Shown: positions 39,201-51,745, counted from the stretch's first letter. The stretch: DNA of 64,000 nt from Rhinopomastus cyanomelas (GCA_013400115.1 VXBP01007155.1:63058-127057), one strand, 5' to 3'. Notes: generated by a model from the sequence alone, not told the origin. Program-made: numbers and translations.

Positions 39201-40375
39201 GTAGACAAACACCCTGAGCATAGCTAGCTATTCACTGCTGTAATTATCTTAGTTATAAGATCTCTGTCCAATAACAGATCACCTTCTACAGATCTAAGTT
39301 TGGGCCCTATTTCATAGTCATTCAGATATATGCCCAGTACGGCATTAATCACCTCAGACTGGACCATAAGGTACTCTTCTTTCTTTTCTCTGCACTCTTG
39401 ATATTCCACAGCTCAAACCTTTCCCACTTGCAAGGTCATTCTGAATTTAGAGTTTAAAGGGATACAAGCAATAAAAGTAGCACTAGTTAAAACATCAGCA
39501 ATAATATGTTTCCTTTTCAAGTAACAAGCACAGTAATCTGATGAGACTCTGTCAAAATGATCAAAAAACCCAAGGAGGGAACGGCTATGATCACACTACT
39601 TAGAAACAAATGCCATTTCCAGGCAACATCCCCTTCTGCTGGATAAAATCTGGACAGGTAAGTGCCCAGGCTAGCGGAGATGCACTTGTAACCTATTCTA
39701 TGATGTTACAGATTTCCAGCATGAGGAGTTGTGGTTAGGATAAACTTTTCAGAACTTCTTCACTTCAAAGGACTCTTTGCTTCCCAGTAGGATATCCCAG
39801 TTTATCTCAGGATATCCCTTGCTTATCCCAGTGGGGGGACACTTCTGGCCCAGTCTTGGACTTATTAACCTGAAAGCTGTCCCCAGCTCTTAGTAGCTTT
39901 TCTCAAGCTGTCACAATCAGTGTCATAGGAAAATTACCATGTAACATACATGACAAGTCACACCTACACTGCACAAAAAGCAAAATTATGCAGTGATGTG
40001 TCAAGTGGATCATATTAGCGTATCACTCAACAGGTACAGTTCAGAAACTGACATCTCTTCAGCAGTGAAGAGGAATGATGAATTACAGTGCACGCAGGCT
40101 GAGGAACTGGCAGGCTGCAGGCATGGCCAACCTATTCTCAGGGCATGAAACCAGTGCCTGCCTTCCTCCATAAAGTCTACATACTCATGTATATAGATGG
40201 ACTCTCAAACTTTAGGTTGTGCCAGGTTATAAACATCCAAGTGAATATATTCAAGCACCTATTCTGGATAACTACCCACTCTGCTGTCTCCAAGCAATTC
40301 CTCCAGTGAAGTAGAGCTGCTACAATAGGCAGAGAGACAGGATAGGGGGTCAAGGGCTGCAGAAGGTATGAGCCT
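36202..40375. other. unique sequence, no gene recognised
   Basis: Largely AT-rich. A small CpG-containing stretch at 37300-37390 with an AATAAA could be an old LTR end, but no boundary can be set. Confidence 0.5.
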
Positions 40376-40486
40376 GGGACTTCAGAGTATCAAATCAGAC
40401 TCCTTCCTCTATCACTGATTTTGTGCACACTTCGACACAATTTATCTGGTCTTTGTGCCTCAGCTTGCCCTCTGTTAAATGAAACA
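40376..40486 (-). repeat. MIR-like SINE relic
   Basis: CTCCTTCCTCTATCACTGAT, then CTTTGTGCCTCAGCTTGCCC and TCTGTTAAATGAAAC follow the MIR reverse-complement order (CTGCCACT, then GCCTCAGTTTCCC, then CTGTAAAATG). Confidence 0.72.
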
Positions 40487-41224
40487 GCAAAACTGTCCTG
40501 CCAAATGAAGTATCATGATAGTAAGTATGTTAAGCAACACAAGCACTCTATAGTCTAACCTACATTGACATGTTCTAGCTCAAGCACCTTAGACAGCCCA
40601 ATGAAGGCTTTGCTGAACATCTCATGAAATGAGCAAATAGATGTCCTTGGATTTCAGCAGGCAGTGGTTAACCCCTTGTAAGAAAACAGATGGTGTCTGC
40701 CTGTGCCGCCAAGATAATATTTGCTGTTACACTCCTTTCTTGCACTTTGCTCTTCCCAAAAAGCATCTTATACTTTAAAAGGGATCTCAGTTACTCACAG
40801 CTTTGCATCTAAGACTAGGTAGCTATATCAAGCAAGCAAAGTAACAAGTTACAAGCAACAGAGGAAAGACAATACTAGGCTGAGTCAATCGAGGTCTGTG
40901 TTTGGTTCTCAGATTATTCATAGATTTTCTGCATAAACCTAGATAAGAGTTTCAGTATATACCAGCTTCTCATCTGCAAGTCAAGGATGAATAATCATAC
41001 CTTTGCTCTTGCTTTCTGTTTAAGGTGTAAACTCTCAGGGGCTGCAGCTTCCATTTATTGTTGACAATTCTACATCATCCATGAAGTATTTCTCGGGATT
41101 GTAGAAAAGTATTATAGATGCATGTTGCAGTTTGAAAATTACCAGAATTTTCAGATGTGCAGAGGTTATGCTTTCATGAAGAACGAAAAGTTGTGTTACT
41201 TTCAAGAGGAACTCTTCCCTCAGT
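40487..41224. other. unique sequence, no gene recognised
   Basis: Ordinary AT-rich sequence up to the GC-rich island. Nothing recognised. Confidence 0.5.
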
Positions 41225-41420
41225 TACCTGTCCTGGGGGAGATGACACTGCCCTGGAACCTTCCCCGGAAAGGTCTGTCCTGGGGGACCTGTCCTCAGTT
41301 ACACAGGTCCCAGGACCCTTCCCTGGAAGGGCCTGTCCTGGGGGACCTGCCCAGAGGATTACACTGTCCCAGGAACCTTCCCTGGAAGGGTCTGTCCTGT
41401 GACCTGTCCCAGAAGGGGCC
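41225..41420. repeat. GC-rich minisatellite, ~58 bp unit
   Basis: The word CTGTCC followed by GGGGGACCTG recurs with starts at 41228, 41275, 41334 and 41392 (spacings 47, 59 and 58). Between them CCCTGGAA and CCAGGA blocks recur. The period is not a multiple of three, so the open frames crossing it are not evidence of a protein. Confidence 0.8.
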
Positions 41421-41430
41421 TTTGTTCGTC

Positions 41431-41500
41431 CTCTTTGGGGGCTGTGGCCCTGAAGGGAGTACCCNATGCTCTTTGGGGGCTGTGGCCCTGAAGGGAGTAC
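41431..41500. repeat. 32 bp exact direct repeat flanking an N
   Basis: 41431-41462 and 41469-41500 are identical (both begin CTCTTTGGGGGCTGTGG), separated by six bases including the N at 41465. It is either a tandem repeat the assembler could not resolve or an artefact of joining two contig ends. Confidence 0.85.
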
Positions 41501-41772
41501 ACCCCCCCACACCCGTTCCTGGGGCGGTGAGGGGGGTGAGAACCACAGCTCCAAGGGGACCATGACTTTGAGGGGACCGCGGCTCCACTGCCAGCCCAGC
41601 CCGCGCCAGCCGTGGCTTCCGAAAAAGCCACCAGTCCTGCCGCCGCCGCACTGTGCCCCGTGCCAGCTGTGGCTTCTGAGAGGAGCCCCCCCCACGGAGC
41701 AGCTACAGACCGGAGAAGCAAGACGGGTGCAGATTTGCCATTATGACCACCCCCACGCCTTCAGCATCACGG
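41501..41772 (+). other. CpG-rich segment ending in a splice-donor-like site
   Basis: Within ~270 bp I count about seventeen CpG dinucleotides (for example GACCGCGG, CCCGCGCC, GCCGCCGCCG), far above the rest of the window. It ends with CACG|GTGAGC at 41771-41772, a good match to a splice donor. This is compatible with a small promoter-associated island and first exon, but also with repeat-derived GC-rich DNA. No start codon context or downstream exon can be tied to it. Confidence 0.3.
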
Positions 41773-41804
41773 TGAGCTGGGGTACTCCTCTTCCCCCTGG
41801 AGCT

Positions 41805-41834
41805 GAGAGAGGAGAGGGAGAGGAGAGGAGAGGA
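41805..41834. repeat. GAGAGG simple repeat
   Basis: Purine-only GGAGA/GGAGG run directly before the single N at 41836, the probable cause of that break in the assembly. Confidence 0.8.
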
Positions 41835-41836
41835 TN

Positions 41837-44065
41837 ACTGGCAGCGCTTAAGTTTTGGGGGAGAGCTCCTTTGTGCTTAGCTGAAGAAAGCAGAAGGACT
41901 TGAGAATCCTTAAACCTTGGATCCGAAAGACAGAGACTGGGTTCTTTGTTTGCTGCTGCACCGAGGGATGCAGGTGTGGGCACTGAGAAAGTCAGGTCAT
42001 CCCGGACAGACATGGTCTCTTTCCCAGGTCTCTAAACTGAAACAAGAGCCAAGGCCCAAACTATAGTAATCTCCCACTGAATTTTTCTCAGATCGTGTGA
42101 TGGCATTTATGACACAGATTCTAGTTTGTATGCACTGACTTGCATAACCTTTTCTTCCATTCTGTATGTAGTTATAGAGTTAATATACCTTTCTGCAGTT
42201 TCCCTAAGCCATCCATTGTGTGGCAAATTTATCCAAGATGTCATCGAGACCTCACTGCTTTGCTTTCTTTTCTTTTGTCTTAAATTGTGGTCTTGAACCC
42301 ACCACAATGCAGAATATCTTTGCTGTTTGGAAACAATCTAGCCTGGGTCTGGAAGAGCCACGTGTGCTGAGCACAGCCGTTAAGCTGTACTGGGCCCATC
42401 ACAAATGCAGTAGTTGAAGCATAACACTATGTTAAGGAAGCAAGATCACTTGAGCGGTAGACTGTCTCTGTATATTTGTGTAGAGCTGTGCCCTGCTAAA
42501 TGAGATCCCCTTGATACAGATGTACTTCAGAGGGTAGTGCAGCAATGTTGGAGTCAGTTCTGTGAAAGTCAACTCGTATCTGGGAGCAATGGTATTATTT
42601 AGGAATTTAAAATGTCTAGAGCATTCTAGCCCTCTTTCAGTCCTGTTCAGGGAGATGTAATAAGTGTGAGTACAGCACAGGCCCTGAGCCCAACCAGGAT
42701 GTTCAAGGAACACCAAAGTAAAGATAACTATGACTATAGAAAAACAACCTGCCCTGGTTAACCCCTGTCTGATGACAGTATGGAGACAGACATCACCCAG
42801 ATATTCTATTCATTCTGTCTCTGAAAGACTCCTTTCCAGATTCCAGTTCTCTAACAGAAAGAAGCAGCAGAGCTCAGGTAAGATGTATTTGTTAAAGACA
42901 AACCAAGGAGCCATGTCTTCACAGTGGATTCCGGAAGATCAGGCCCATCTTCTTCCTAAAGATGGGCTGTATGAAGAGAAAGTAAGCAAAGCCTGAAATG
43001 TATCCTGTGTGAATGCAGGGTTCATCATGAGCATCAAGCCATTTCTATTTCTCTAACACAGGAAAAAGATTCAAGAACAAGGAACTGGCTCTTGTGGGTG
43101 GGTGGGTTTAATGTTTTAACAAGTTACTATGTGGCTCTTATTCCAAATTTTGGGTGTTTATCATTGTAATGTCTATTGCAAACACTGTAATTTTCCTGCA
43201 GCCAGGTATATTGAAGGAAAAGTACTAATAATGTGACATCATTAGTTTTGTTCCATAGCAACATCCCCCAACACCTTATACAACAGGTTCTGAGTCTGTA
43301 AAGCTCTGCATTTTACTGTACTATAAAACTCCTCCGACTGTTATAAATATATCATTTTAAGCACTTGCATTAAAAAAAAAAAAAGAAACAGAAAAATACC
43401 GCTGAAAAGCTGAATGCTTTTTCTTCTCTGTATTCAATTGCACTAACTTTTTCCCTGCTAGTCTCCCAGACCCACTGCTGGGCTGGAAGATTTCCACGGA
43501 AACCAGGGAAACATTCAAGATGTGTGCAGGTTGGTTGTTGGTACAAAAGCAGCTGTTTTACCATGAGACATGTCAGGTAGGAATGAACTTTAATAAAAGG
43601 ATACATCTTGCATGTTTGCCAACATGACAGGTGCCATGTTTGATCCAGGGCCATTGGCAAAGGTTTTGTAGAGATGGAATCCAACTGTAAGATAGGACAA
43701 TATAATCACTGGTAGAACTGCGCTCTAACTGCAGGTGAAGGGCCCGGTGCTGTGGCTGTTTATTATAACTCTACTTCATACCCTATTAAAGTCCTCAGCA
43801 AAGCACTTATTCCTACTTATCCGTTTTTAGAGCAGCTGTAGGTGGGGCAAAACTTCAACAAAGCAGAAGGTGGGAGCAGGGCAACAGGCAGAGGCTTCAC
43901 AGTGCATGGGCACTATAAGGGCAGGGACTAGGGAGAGCCCACTCTGGGTTAGCATCAGTACTCAGCAACCTCCTTGTTTCCACGCATGCCTGTACTAAAC
44001 CAGCTTTTTCCTTTCTGTTTTGGATATGTTGATTCAAGCACTGCCTATAAATCAGTGTGCTAAAT
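41837..44065. other. unique sequence, no gene recognised
   Basis: Contains a 13-A tract at 43372-43384. Open frames at 42432-42996 and 43370-43684 have no recognised domain. Confidence 0.5.
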
Positions 44066-44158
44066 ATCATAGAATTGCTTGGGTTGGAAGAGACCTCAGA
44101 GATCTAGTTCCAACCCCTTGCCATAGGCAGGGTCACTTCTCACTAGACCAGGTTGCAC
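44066..44158 (-). mobile_element. CR1 LINE, short 3' fragment
   Basis: ATCATAGAATTGCTTGGGTT, CCAACCCCTTGCCATAGGC and CTAGACCAGGTTGC read as the reverse complement of a CR1 terminus of a third subfamily. Confidence 0.82.
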
Positions 44159-44884
44159 TACTTGGAACCAAAGTTTTGCCACCAATTTAAATGTGGGAAA
44201 GGCACCTCAAGTACAGCAGGCATCCCTGCAGTACCTTTTCTGAGGTCTAAGACATAAAAATCTCAGCCTGAGCTTGTGCATTCAGTGGAAACGGAAGAAA
44301 GCAGTAGTGCTTGATGATCAGTGCCTCCTATAGTGAAGGAAGAAAAACTAGATCCTGGAAGAACATTGGGAGTTGTCATTTCTGCTGAAGTTGAAACACT
44401 TCAGAGCAAGGGACTGGCTCTCACTCTGTACAGTACTCACAGCCTGTATTAACTGACTGCAGGTGAATTGTACATGCCACCTCAGATACACTGTAAGCTG
44501 GGAGCTTGATCTTAACTGGGCTGTGTACTTGACAATCACCAGTGAGGCTCCTAATTTTTTCCTTTTTATATATGTTTTTATTTATCTTTTCCCTGCCAGT
44601 GCTTGAAGCCATCATGACAGTGTATTAGGTAACAACAGGATAATTGTTTGTTTTATTGATCATTATAAACCATTATGCATCACTGCATGATTTGTAGATT
44701 TTAAAATACTCTCTCCTTTCCTCTCCATTCCCCTGCTGTCAGGGCACCTAAGAAGATACTCACTGACTATGAGGAATGCAATCAACAATTAAGAAAAGAG
44801 AACACCTTTGGAAATGAGTGAATCTTTACACCACTTCTTTGATGGTTGCTTATTGATCCTTTCAAGCCACAAAGTAAGCCAAAA
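44159..44884. other. unique sequence, no gene recognised
   Basis: Nothing recognised. Confidence 0.5.
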
Positions 44885-45572
44885 ATCATAGAATCATAGA
44901 ATCACTACGGACTGGAAGGGACATCGAAAGATCATCTAGTCCAATCCGCCTGCAACAGCAGGATCACCTAGACCAAGTCACATAGGAACACATTCAGGCA
45001 GGCCTTAAACTTCTCCATTGATGGAGACTCCACAACCACCCTGGGCAGCCTGTTCCAGGGCTCCATCACCCTCACAGTGAAGAAGTTCCTTCTCAGGTTG
45101 ATGTGGAACCTTCTGTGTTCCAGCTTACAACCATTGCCCCTCATCCTATCACTACATGACACTGAGAAGAGCCCAGCTCCATTCTCCTGACACCCACCCC
45201 TCAAATATTTGTAGACATTAATGAGATCACCCCTCAGTCTTCTCTTCTCCAAGCTAAAGAGATCCAGCTCCCTCAGCCTCTCCTCATAAGGGAGGTGCTC
45301 CACCTCCTTCATCATCTTCGTTGCCCTACACTGGACCCTCTCCAGCAGCTCCACATCCCTCTTGAACCGAGGAGCCCAGAACTGGACACAATACTCCAGG
45401 TGTGGTCTCACCAGGGNCCCATTGACCACTACTCTCTGGCTTCCATCCTGCAGCCGATTCATGATCCACTTCACTACCTGATTGTCCAGACCACACTGCC
45501 TCAGTTTGTCTGCGAGGATGCTGTGAGAGACTGTCAAATGCCTTACTTAAGTCAAGATAGATCACATGAAGC
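44885..45572 (-). mobile_element. CR1 LINE copy with an internal collapsed join
   Basis: Reverse-complement CR1: two tail units, common 3' end (GGACTGGAAGGGACATCG, GGATCACCTAGACCAAGTC), ORF2 back to LVRPHLEYC at 45417, then a single N, then ORF2 resumes much further upstream at RVVVNG. The ~125 codons that should lie between are missing. The upstream end fades near 45572. Confidence 0.92.
44968..45566 (-). pseudogene. CR1 ORF2 remnant lacking the palm region
   Basis: A 189-codon frame (44968-45537) joins MTVSHSILADKLRQCGLDN to RVVVNG, then an undefined residue, then LVRPHLEYCVQFWAPRFKRD through EKRRLRGDLINVYKYLRGG to the PWNRLPRVVVESPS ending. The stretch carrying SGVPQGSVLGP and the F-A-D-D box is gone at the N. 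Because the frame is kept by the N, the joined protein must not be taken as real. The C-terminal part is unusually well preserved, suggesting a fairly young copy. Confidence 0.88.
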
Positions 45573-48500
45573 ACAACATGAAGCAGTTGAAATTGAAGAA
45601 ATGAAAGTGCAAGCATATTGAGGAAGACGAAGGAATGCTGAAGGTTTCATTCATTCAAGTGTAGATTTTGCCACCAAAATGTGCTGACAAACTAGGATGC
45701 CAGTGTTAGTCAGTTGGGATAGCAGCAGGCTGATGCCCTACCATGGAGGACATCCTCTGGTAGATTAAGAGCAGTTGAGCCTTTACAAATGCAGTTTTAT
45801 CCAAACATTCATTTTCTTCCCATTGTATCAAGATACTTTCATTTGTGCAAGCATCTAATATTCTAGGTGCTTCATCTGTGATCTGCAGTTTACCCAATGG
45901 GCACTTACTCAGCCCCAAAAAACCCCTCCAACTTCCTACTTACATTTACACCCCACTTCTCTGGTAAAAAAAGAGGACACCATTATAAAGACAGTACATT
46001 ATCGACACCAAGAATTTTCATGCATTTATACCAAAAATTACAGCAATTTTCTCTGTAGAAGCAGGATTTTCATCCACAATGTGTAAGTAGATGTCAGCAT
46101 GTCATAAGCACCCTGCTATTCACACACTGCTAAGCAGTATGAGGTGTCCCAGTGGAATGAGGAGATCACTGTACAAAATAGGCATACAATCATTGGAATA
46201 GGTGGTGCTCATCTGACTCCTAGTTGGAAATACCTGAAGTGAGAGGAATTGGGTCTCTTAAATACTAAAAACTCAAGCGTGTTCTGGGGCTGCAGAGGAA
46301 ACCACTACGAAGCGAACAGGGAGCTGGAAGAGGTCCCTCATCCACACTAGACTTTATCTATAAGTTTATAAGGAAATAATTGCTGGAATTTTTATCTGGC
46401 CTCTCAGCAAATTGGTTAGGAGAGAAGAGGAATAAGGAAGAGAAGCAAGTTGCCCTTTGACCATTTTTTGCAGGTTGCTAAACCACTAGATAGAAAACCA
46501 GCAATGCAGAGAAGTAAGGCAGAGAAAACTCCTTGGAAGAGCCCCTTCCCTAGGTTGCCATGTGAACTTGGCATTGGGGCACTCCTGAGCTAGTTCCTCC
46601 CTGCAGGTACATCTACAGTGCAATGATGGAGTGTCACTGTCACATACACTAGCATCCTTCAACTATTTCAAATTTCAGTAGCATATGCAGTGAAGGCAAT
46701 ACAGACGCAGAAGCACAGAAAGGCTTTGTCCTATGTGGCATGTCTTTATTTATTCAGGAAGTTGAAAGCTTGCAGTGTGCCCCATTTTCACTACCACCTG
46801 GTTGAAGATGGCTCAGTTACACCTACATACTACTGTAAAAATCAGAAAAAGATTCTGGAGGGAGTCTGTACATTTACCATGAACACTGAAAATCTTTTTA
46901 AAAAAATAGGCTTATCGTGTTTATTTGGTCTCCCAGGATGTGCCATCATGCATGTCAATACACAAACACGGGCTCATTTTGAACATAGCTCACAGCTCCC
47001 AATCATCCTTGCACTCACACGATCAACATCTCCTCACTGGTATTTACGTGCCAGCTGTTAGTGAAACACTTATTTCTCTCTTGTACATATGATCAAACTT
47101 AGTTCTGATTTTTCACATGCCTTTACATTAAAAATCAACTGTTCTCTTCTTCAGGGTTTGCTTTTTCTGCCACAAGACACAGGCGTGACAACCAAGAAAT
47201 CCAAACTATGAGCACCCAACAAAAGATTCTCTGAAATACAGAACTGTTTTACAGTAATCAAAGAACTAGAGTAAACCAAATCCTGCAGTGGAAGCTCCCC
47301 CAGCTAAATATGAGCTACGCATGCAGTAGAAGTTCACCTAGCTGAGATGCCACCACTGGAGGAATTTAAAATTTGCATTGGGAAGGAAGTATTTAGTTAT
47401 TCAAACAATTGCATCAGTCTCTGGTTGCCTCTGAAAATTTCAGTCTGCTGAATATTTCCTGACCATCCTTGTTTCGCTCTCCTTGGCCAAAAAGAGAAAG
47501 GGCACCACATTTTTAATAAATCCTACAGAACCGATATCTGCAAAATCTGCCTGTTGAGTACCTGTAACACTACAGCAAAAGTGAGCTGATGCCATCAAAT
47601 GGGAAGAAGCTTTGGAGGGAAAAGTCCCAGGGATAGATGACTGTTCCAATTTATACCACTGGGCTACTTAGAACAGTACCAGAGTCATAAAGAAGTCTCC
47701 AGAAACTGCACAAATCAAACCCTGTTGGTTTGAACGCAGTGGAAGGAAAAAATTTCAGTCCCTTGAATAGTTTCATAATGCATCAGGACACATCAGAAGT
47801 GAAGGAAACAGTCTGGCAGAATTGCATTAATTTTCATGAACCCAGCAGTCCTGGAAAATCATGAAAACTGCAATATAATGAAAGCCTGGAAGGGAAAAAC
47901 CTGCCCTCTTCTTCACTGCTGAGGAATCTGAATGTGGATTTCATCAAAGGACAGTCTGAGAAACCACAGCAGTAATAAACATTAACCCTTTGGCTTATGA
48001 GACTGCATACTTGAGACATCACCATTCTCTCAGTTACTGGTTTGCCAAGAGAGATAAACTCCTGTATGAAGTCTGACCATCTCTATGCAATTAGACCTTA
48101 GCACTCTGCATGATATAATGAACTGCTGCCAGCAGGAATTAAGACATTTCCCTCCATTTTCAGAGCATTCATCTTCTGTTCTCATTTTGGTGATGTTAGT
48201 AGAAACAGAATGTGTTAGACCGATAATGAAATGACAATCCCAACAAAAAAAAAGTATCCTTCCTTGCTCTTATGTGATGCAACAAAAATCAATCCCACAC
48301 ACAAACTCCTGCCAGATTGTGAAAATGGGCTTATCCTTTCAGATATTTCTTTAAGAAGTTGCACCACTAAAGACAAAATGCAGAAATTGTCCACGTATTA
48401 CTACTATTGTTACCGAGAAGAAAAATTAAAATTTGAAAAATATGCAGGAGTTATACATTAACAGCTTTGTGCCACTTTACTGCAATGAAGAAAGTTACAC

Positions 48501-49340
48501 CACTGAGCGCAAGCCCAGATTACATTCTGCAGGGCCCATAAATGTTCTTTGGTTTCATGCCTGCCTTTACAGGTTGTGAAACAGCCAGCAATTAGCTAAC
48601 AGCAGTTGCTCTTCCGGGATCTTTGCTGACATCATCTCCAAAGCCAGGGAACAAACAAAGCTCTTTTTTCAGGATAAAAAGCACAACATGCACTGAGGTT
48701 GTTGTTGTTAAACAAAAATAACCAAGATAATTTCAGCTTCATTTAAAAGCACGGGAAATAATCATTGCTCAGTGAATGGGAAAAGGACAAAATAAGCAGA
48801 GAGAGAATTAATTTGCAGGGTCATGAGAGACTTCTACAACAATGAGTACTGAAACTATTTTTAAGATTACTCAACAGTGCCCTTTAAATATCTACAGCTC
48901 CCTAGAACAAGGTTTTGGGAATATTTCAATTTATAGAATTTCTACACATGAATTTTTTTTCCCATATTCTCCCCCTTCATCTCTTACATAATAAACACAG
49001 TTAAGTAACATCATTATTTATAAAGACTTGGTTGATCAAATGACTTATTAACTTAAATAAATCTTTATCCCTCCATGGAAGCCTCCTCAGAATGGCAGAT
49101 CTGCCCCATGTTGGATGCTTGCACATTTATGTAGAAAGAAACATTTGTTTATTTAACTGGCCTAGCAGAAATTTTGCAGATAAGCAAGTGAGACACAGAA
49201 ATAAAGAGCCTTGGTCCTGTTTATCTGGAGTGCCAGGCAGCGACTGTAGCCACTGTCACTGAGCCACTGTCAGATACCTAAACCACAAAACCAACATTTC
49301 TACAAGACTTTGATCTTAATCACACCATAACAAGTCCAGA
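45573..49340. other. unique sequence, no gene recognised
   Basis: AT-rich. The 123-codon frame at 46690-47061 shows no domain or transmembrane pattern that I recognise. Confidence 0.5.
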
Positions 49341-50119
49341 ACTACTTTATTGTCTCATTGCAGCATCCCCAGAGATGCCATTATAACCCTAGAGATCATT
49401 TTGCTCAGGAGGATCAGTATCCTGCTGACCACAGCCTACCTAATTCACTTCTCTCCTGGTCACGGTATTTCCCATCTGTTGACCTCCAGAACTGCTTCCT
49501 GGAGTGGTGTGGAGGAGTGGTGTGAAGGGACTTCTCCGTTCTCCTGCACGGCAAACACAAGCAGAGGTCACAGTCAGGTGCTGGCCCTGAGCTCTGGGTG
49601 CATGACAAGGCTTCTTTTGACCTCCCGCATGCTTCACATGGTGACGGTTAGACTCAGACCCTCCAGCAGTACAAACCAGGGCATGGCCTGGGCTGTCTGA
49701 GCTGCAGGAACACCCTGGATCAGGGCAAGAACAGGTAGCCCTCACCAGGGGTGGGCTAATCTCATTCCCATCCATCAGAGACACCAGTGTCCCTTATTTC
49801 TCTAATTGCCCAAAGTGAGACCAGGAAGCTGAGGCCCTGCTCCCTCTGCAAAAACACAGCCCTCACCACAAGGATCTCAGCACTCTCCTCAGGTGAGTCC
49901 TAGACAGCTACTCACTTGAAAACATTTCCCCCAATAAAGTACTCCAGTTACAGCCTCAGGGCTCTTCCCTTTTATAGGGCATTTCTCTCCTGCCTTTGGG
50001 ACTGAACCCTTAAAGGGGATTTTCCCCTCACAGTTCTCTTCAGACTGGCCTTTACCTTCGTGGTCCTGAGGCTGTTTTGCTGTCAGCGAAGGGCTGGGTC
50101 CCTTTGCTAATGTGAAAAT
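49341..50119. other. GC-richer unassigned block
   Basis: GC content rises sharply here. An acceptor-like TCTCATTGCAG ends at 49362 and a donor-like CTCAG|GTGAGTCC lies near 49893, and overlapping open frames occur on both strands (49350-49700 plus, 49440-49784 minus). None resembles a known domain and both strands are equally open, so I do not call an exon. Confidence 0.3.
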
Positions 50120-50355
50120 CTCTTCTCTGAAGGGCTGGTTCCTCTCACGGTGCCTGGGATTTGTCCCACTCTCTGAGAACCTGTTACCCTCACTCTACCT
50201 GGGCTCTATCCCCCTCTCTGAGGGATCATTCCCCTCACAGGGACTGGGATGTTCACTCCTACTTTCCATTCAGGGGCCTGTTCCACTCAGGGGCCTGGGA
50301 GTCCATTCTCCTCTCTGAAGGGCTGTTCCCGCCCTTTTTGCTGCCCTCTGAGAGG
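50120..50355 (+). repeat. degenerate ~46 bp tandem repeat
   Basis: The word CTCTGA recurs at 50125, 50171, 50216 and 50313, with a decayed unit between the last two, so the period is about 45-48 bp. Each unit carries a CCCCTCAC and a CCTGGGA-like block. In one frame it spells a repeating pattern like LSEGSFPSQGLG for four units, then meets a stop at 50316, so the reading frame is probably a by-product of the repeat. Confidence 0.65.
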
Positions 50356-51649
50356 CCTCCCAGGGTAATCATGAAGGGTGCAGTGGGTATTTGGGATAAA
50401 ATGACCATGTATTTGTGTAATCTTGTGCAAATTGATGCATATTTATGTAAATATGTGTTAAGTGGATTCTACTGGTGGTTTCAAACATTGGTCGATGTTT
50501 GCTAATACCTACAATACGCGTTGAAAGCCCTCTGTGGGCCACTGTTACCCTGTTGGTGCTACCACACACAGGGACAACACACTAGGTTTTCTGTGAGACA
50601 CAAAGCTGAAGTGTCACCACCTATTTCAGGTCTTAATGTGACTGTATATGATCCAGTCTTCTGGCCAGATTCTGCTGACTATAGTTACACTTCATCTTCC
50701 TGCTCCAGCTCTTCCACCAGCTTTACCCGGTAAAAGGTTTTTCTGTTTTCTTCTGGTATGTGGCATTAGATACCTACTACTACCCCAGAGACCGATGCAT
50801 GGTTTAGCTGTTCCCATATCCCCAGTGTGCCAGTACTTGACAGGAGAAAGTTGCAGGGGCTGTGTGTTTCCCATTCCTGTGACTTGGAGGGAATTGGAAG
50901 GGTCAGTTTGATGCCAGCAATTTTAATATGTGCCATGAGTATCTTCCAGCTTCAGCACTGTCTGGTCAAGGTGCCCAAAGCTGTTTTTGATTTGTGGGGA
51001 TGTTTGTCTTATTAGTCTAGAAGTTTTGTGGAATTAATTTGTAGCTCGGTACATATAGAATAATGTCTGCTATGTGAACATGTGGAAAGTGTCTCTGTAA
51101 CAAAATATTTGATGGTTGTTGTTAAACTACTGAATTAAGGCTGAAAAAGAATTAAGATAGTAAGGGAAAGCTCTGTGACTGATCAGTGCCAACATTCAGA
51201 AAGTGTCAGGAGCTAAGTGTGGAAAAGGACCACAAAAGACCTGATCAAGTGTTGTTGAAAGTGGCAGTAGCAAGGCACAGGCACTTGTAAACTGAAGAGA
51301 ATATCTGTGTTGTCTCATCATTTGAAGTTGAAGTAAATTGTAAACAATTATGACTTGAGGAATTTGACTTGATTCTGAGTTTCTAAGCAAATATTAAATA
51401 GTCTAGAAAGTGGAGTGTATGCCATGTTTTATATTCATAAGAGTGTTCTTATATGTGCATTAATTTAGTTGCATAATGAGTGACTAAAGTATTCCTTTTC
51501 CCCAAAAGCACTTTTTAAAATTGCTACTAAATTTCCAGATATTCCTGTGTGCTTTCTAAAAGGAAATAAAAGTGCAATTAAGGGGAATGCTAATTTCTTC
51601 AGGACTAGAATACACAGGAGAATGGATCAGAGCTCTGAGCTGTATATGC
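50356..51649. other. unique sequence, no gene recognised
   Basis: Open frames at 50521-50911 overlap each other in several frames without a domain. Confidence 0.5.
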
Positions 51650-51745
51650 TCCTGGTGTGCTTGGTGAGTCTGAGCAAATCATCGGTCAATGCTTGTTTCT
51701 CTTTTCTGCATAATGTAGATAATATCTCTGATCTTTGTGAGACAT
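51650..51745 (-). repeat. MIR-like SINE relic
   Basis: GAGTCTGAGCAAATCATCGG, TTTCTCTTTTCTGCATAATG and TAGATAATATCTCTGATC follow the MIR reverse complement, including the CTGTAAAATGGGGATAATA zone in decayed form. Confidence 0.6.

Noticed and set aside
41122..41903. Protein-coding gene in the GC-rich island
   Set aside because: Open frames exist in several frames on both strands, cross N positions and a minisatellite whose period is not a multiple of three, and show no domain.
49350..49784. Overlapping 116- and 114-codon frames as a host exon
   Set aside because: Both strands are open over the same bases in a GC-rich stretch, and neither product resembles a known family.
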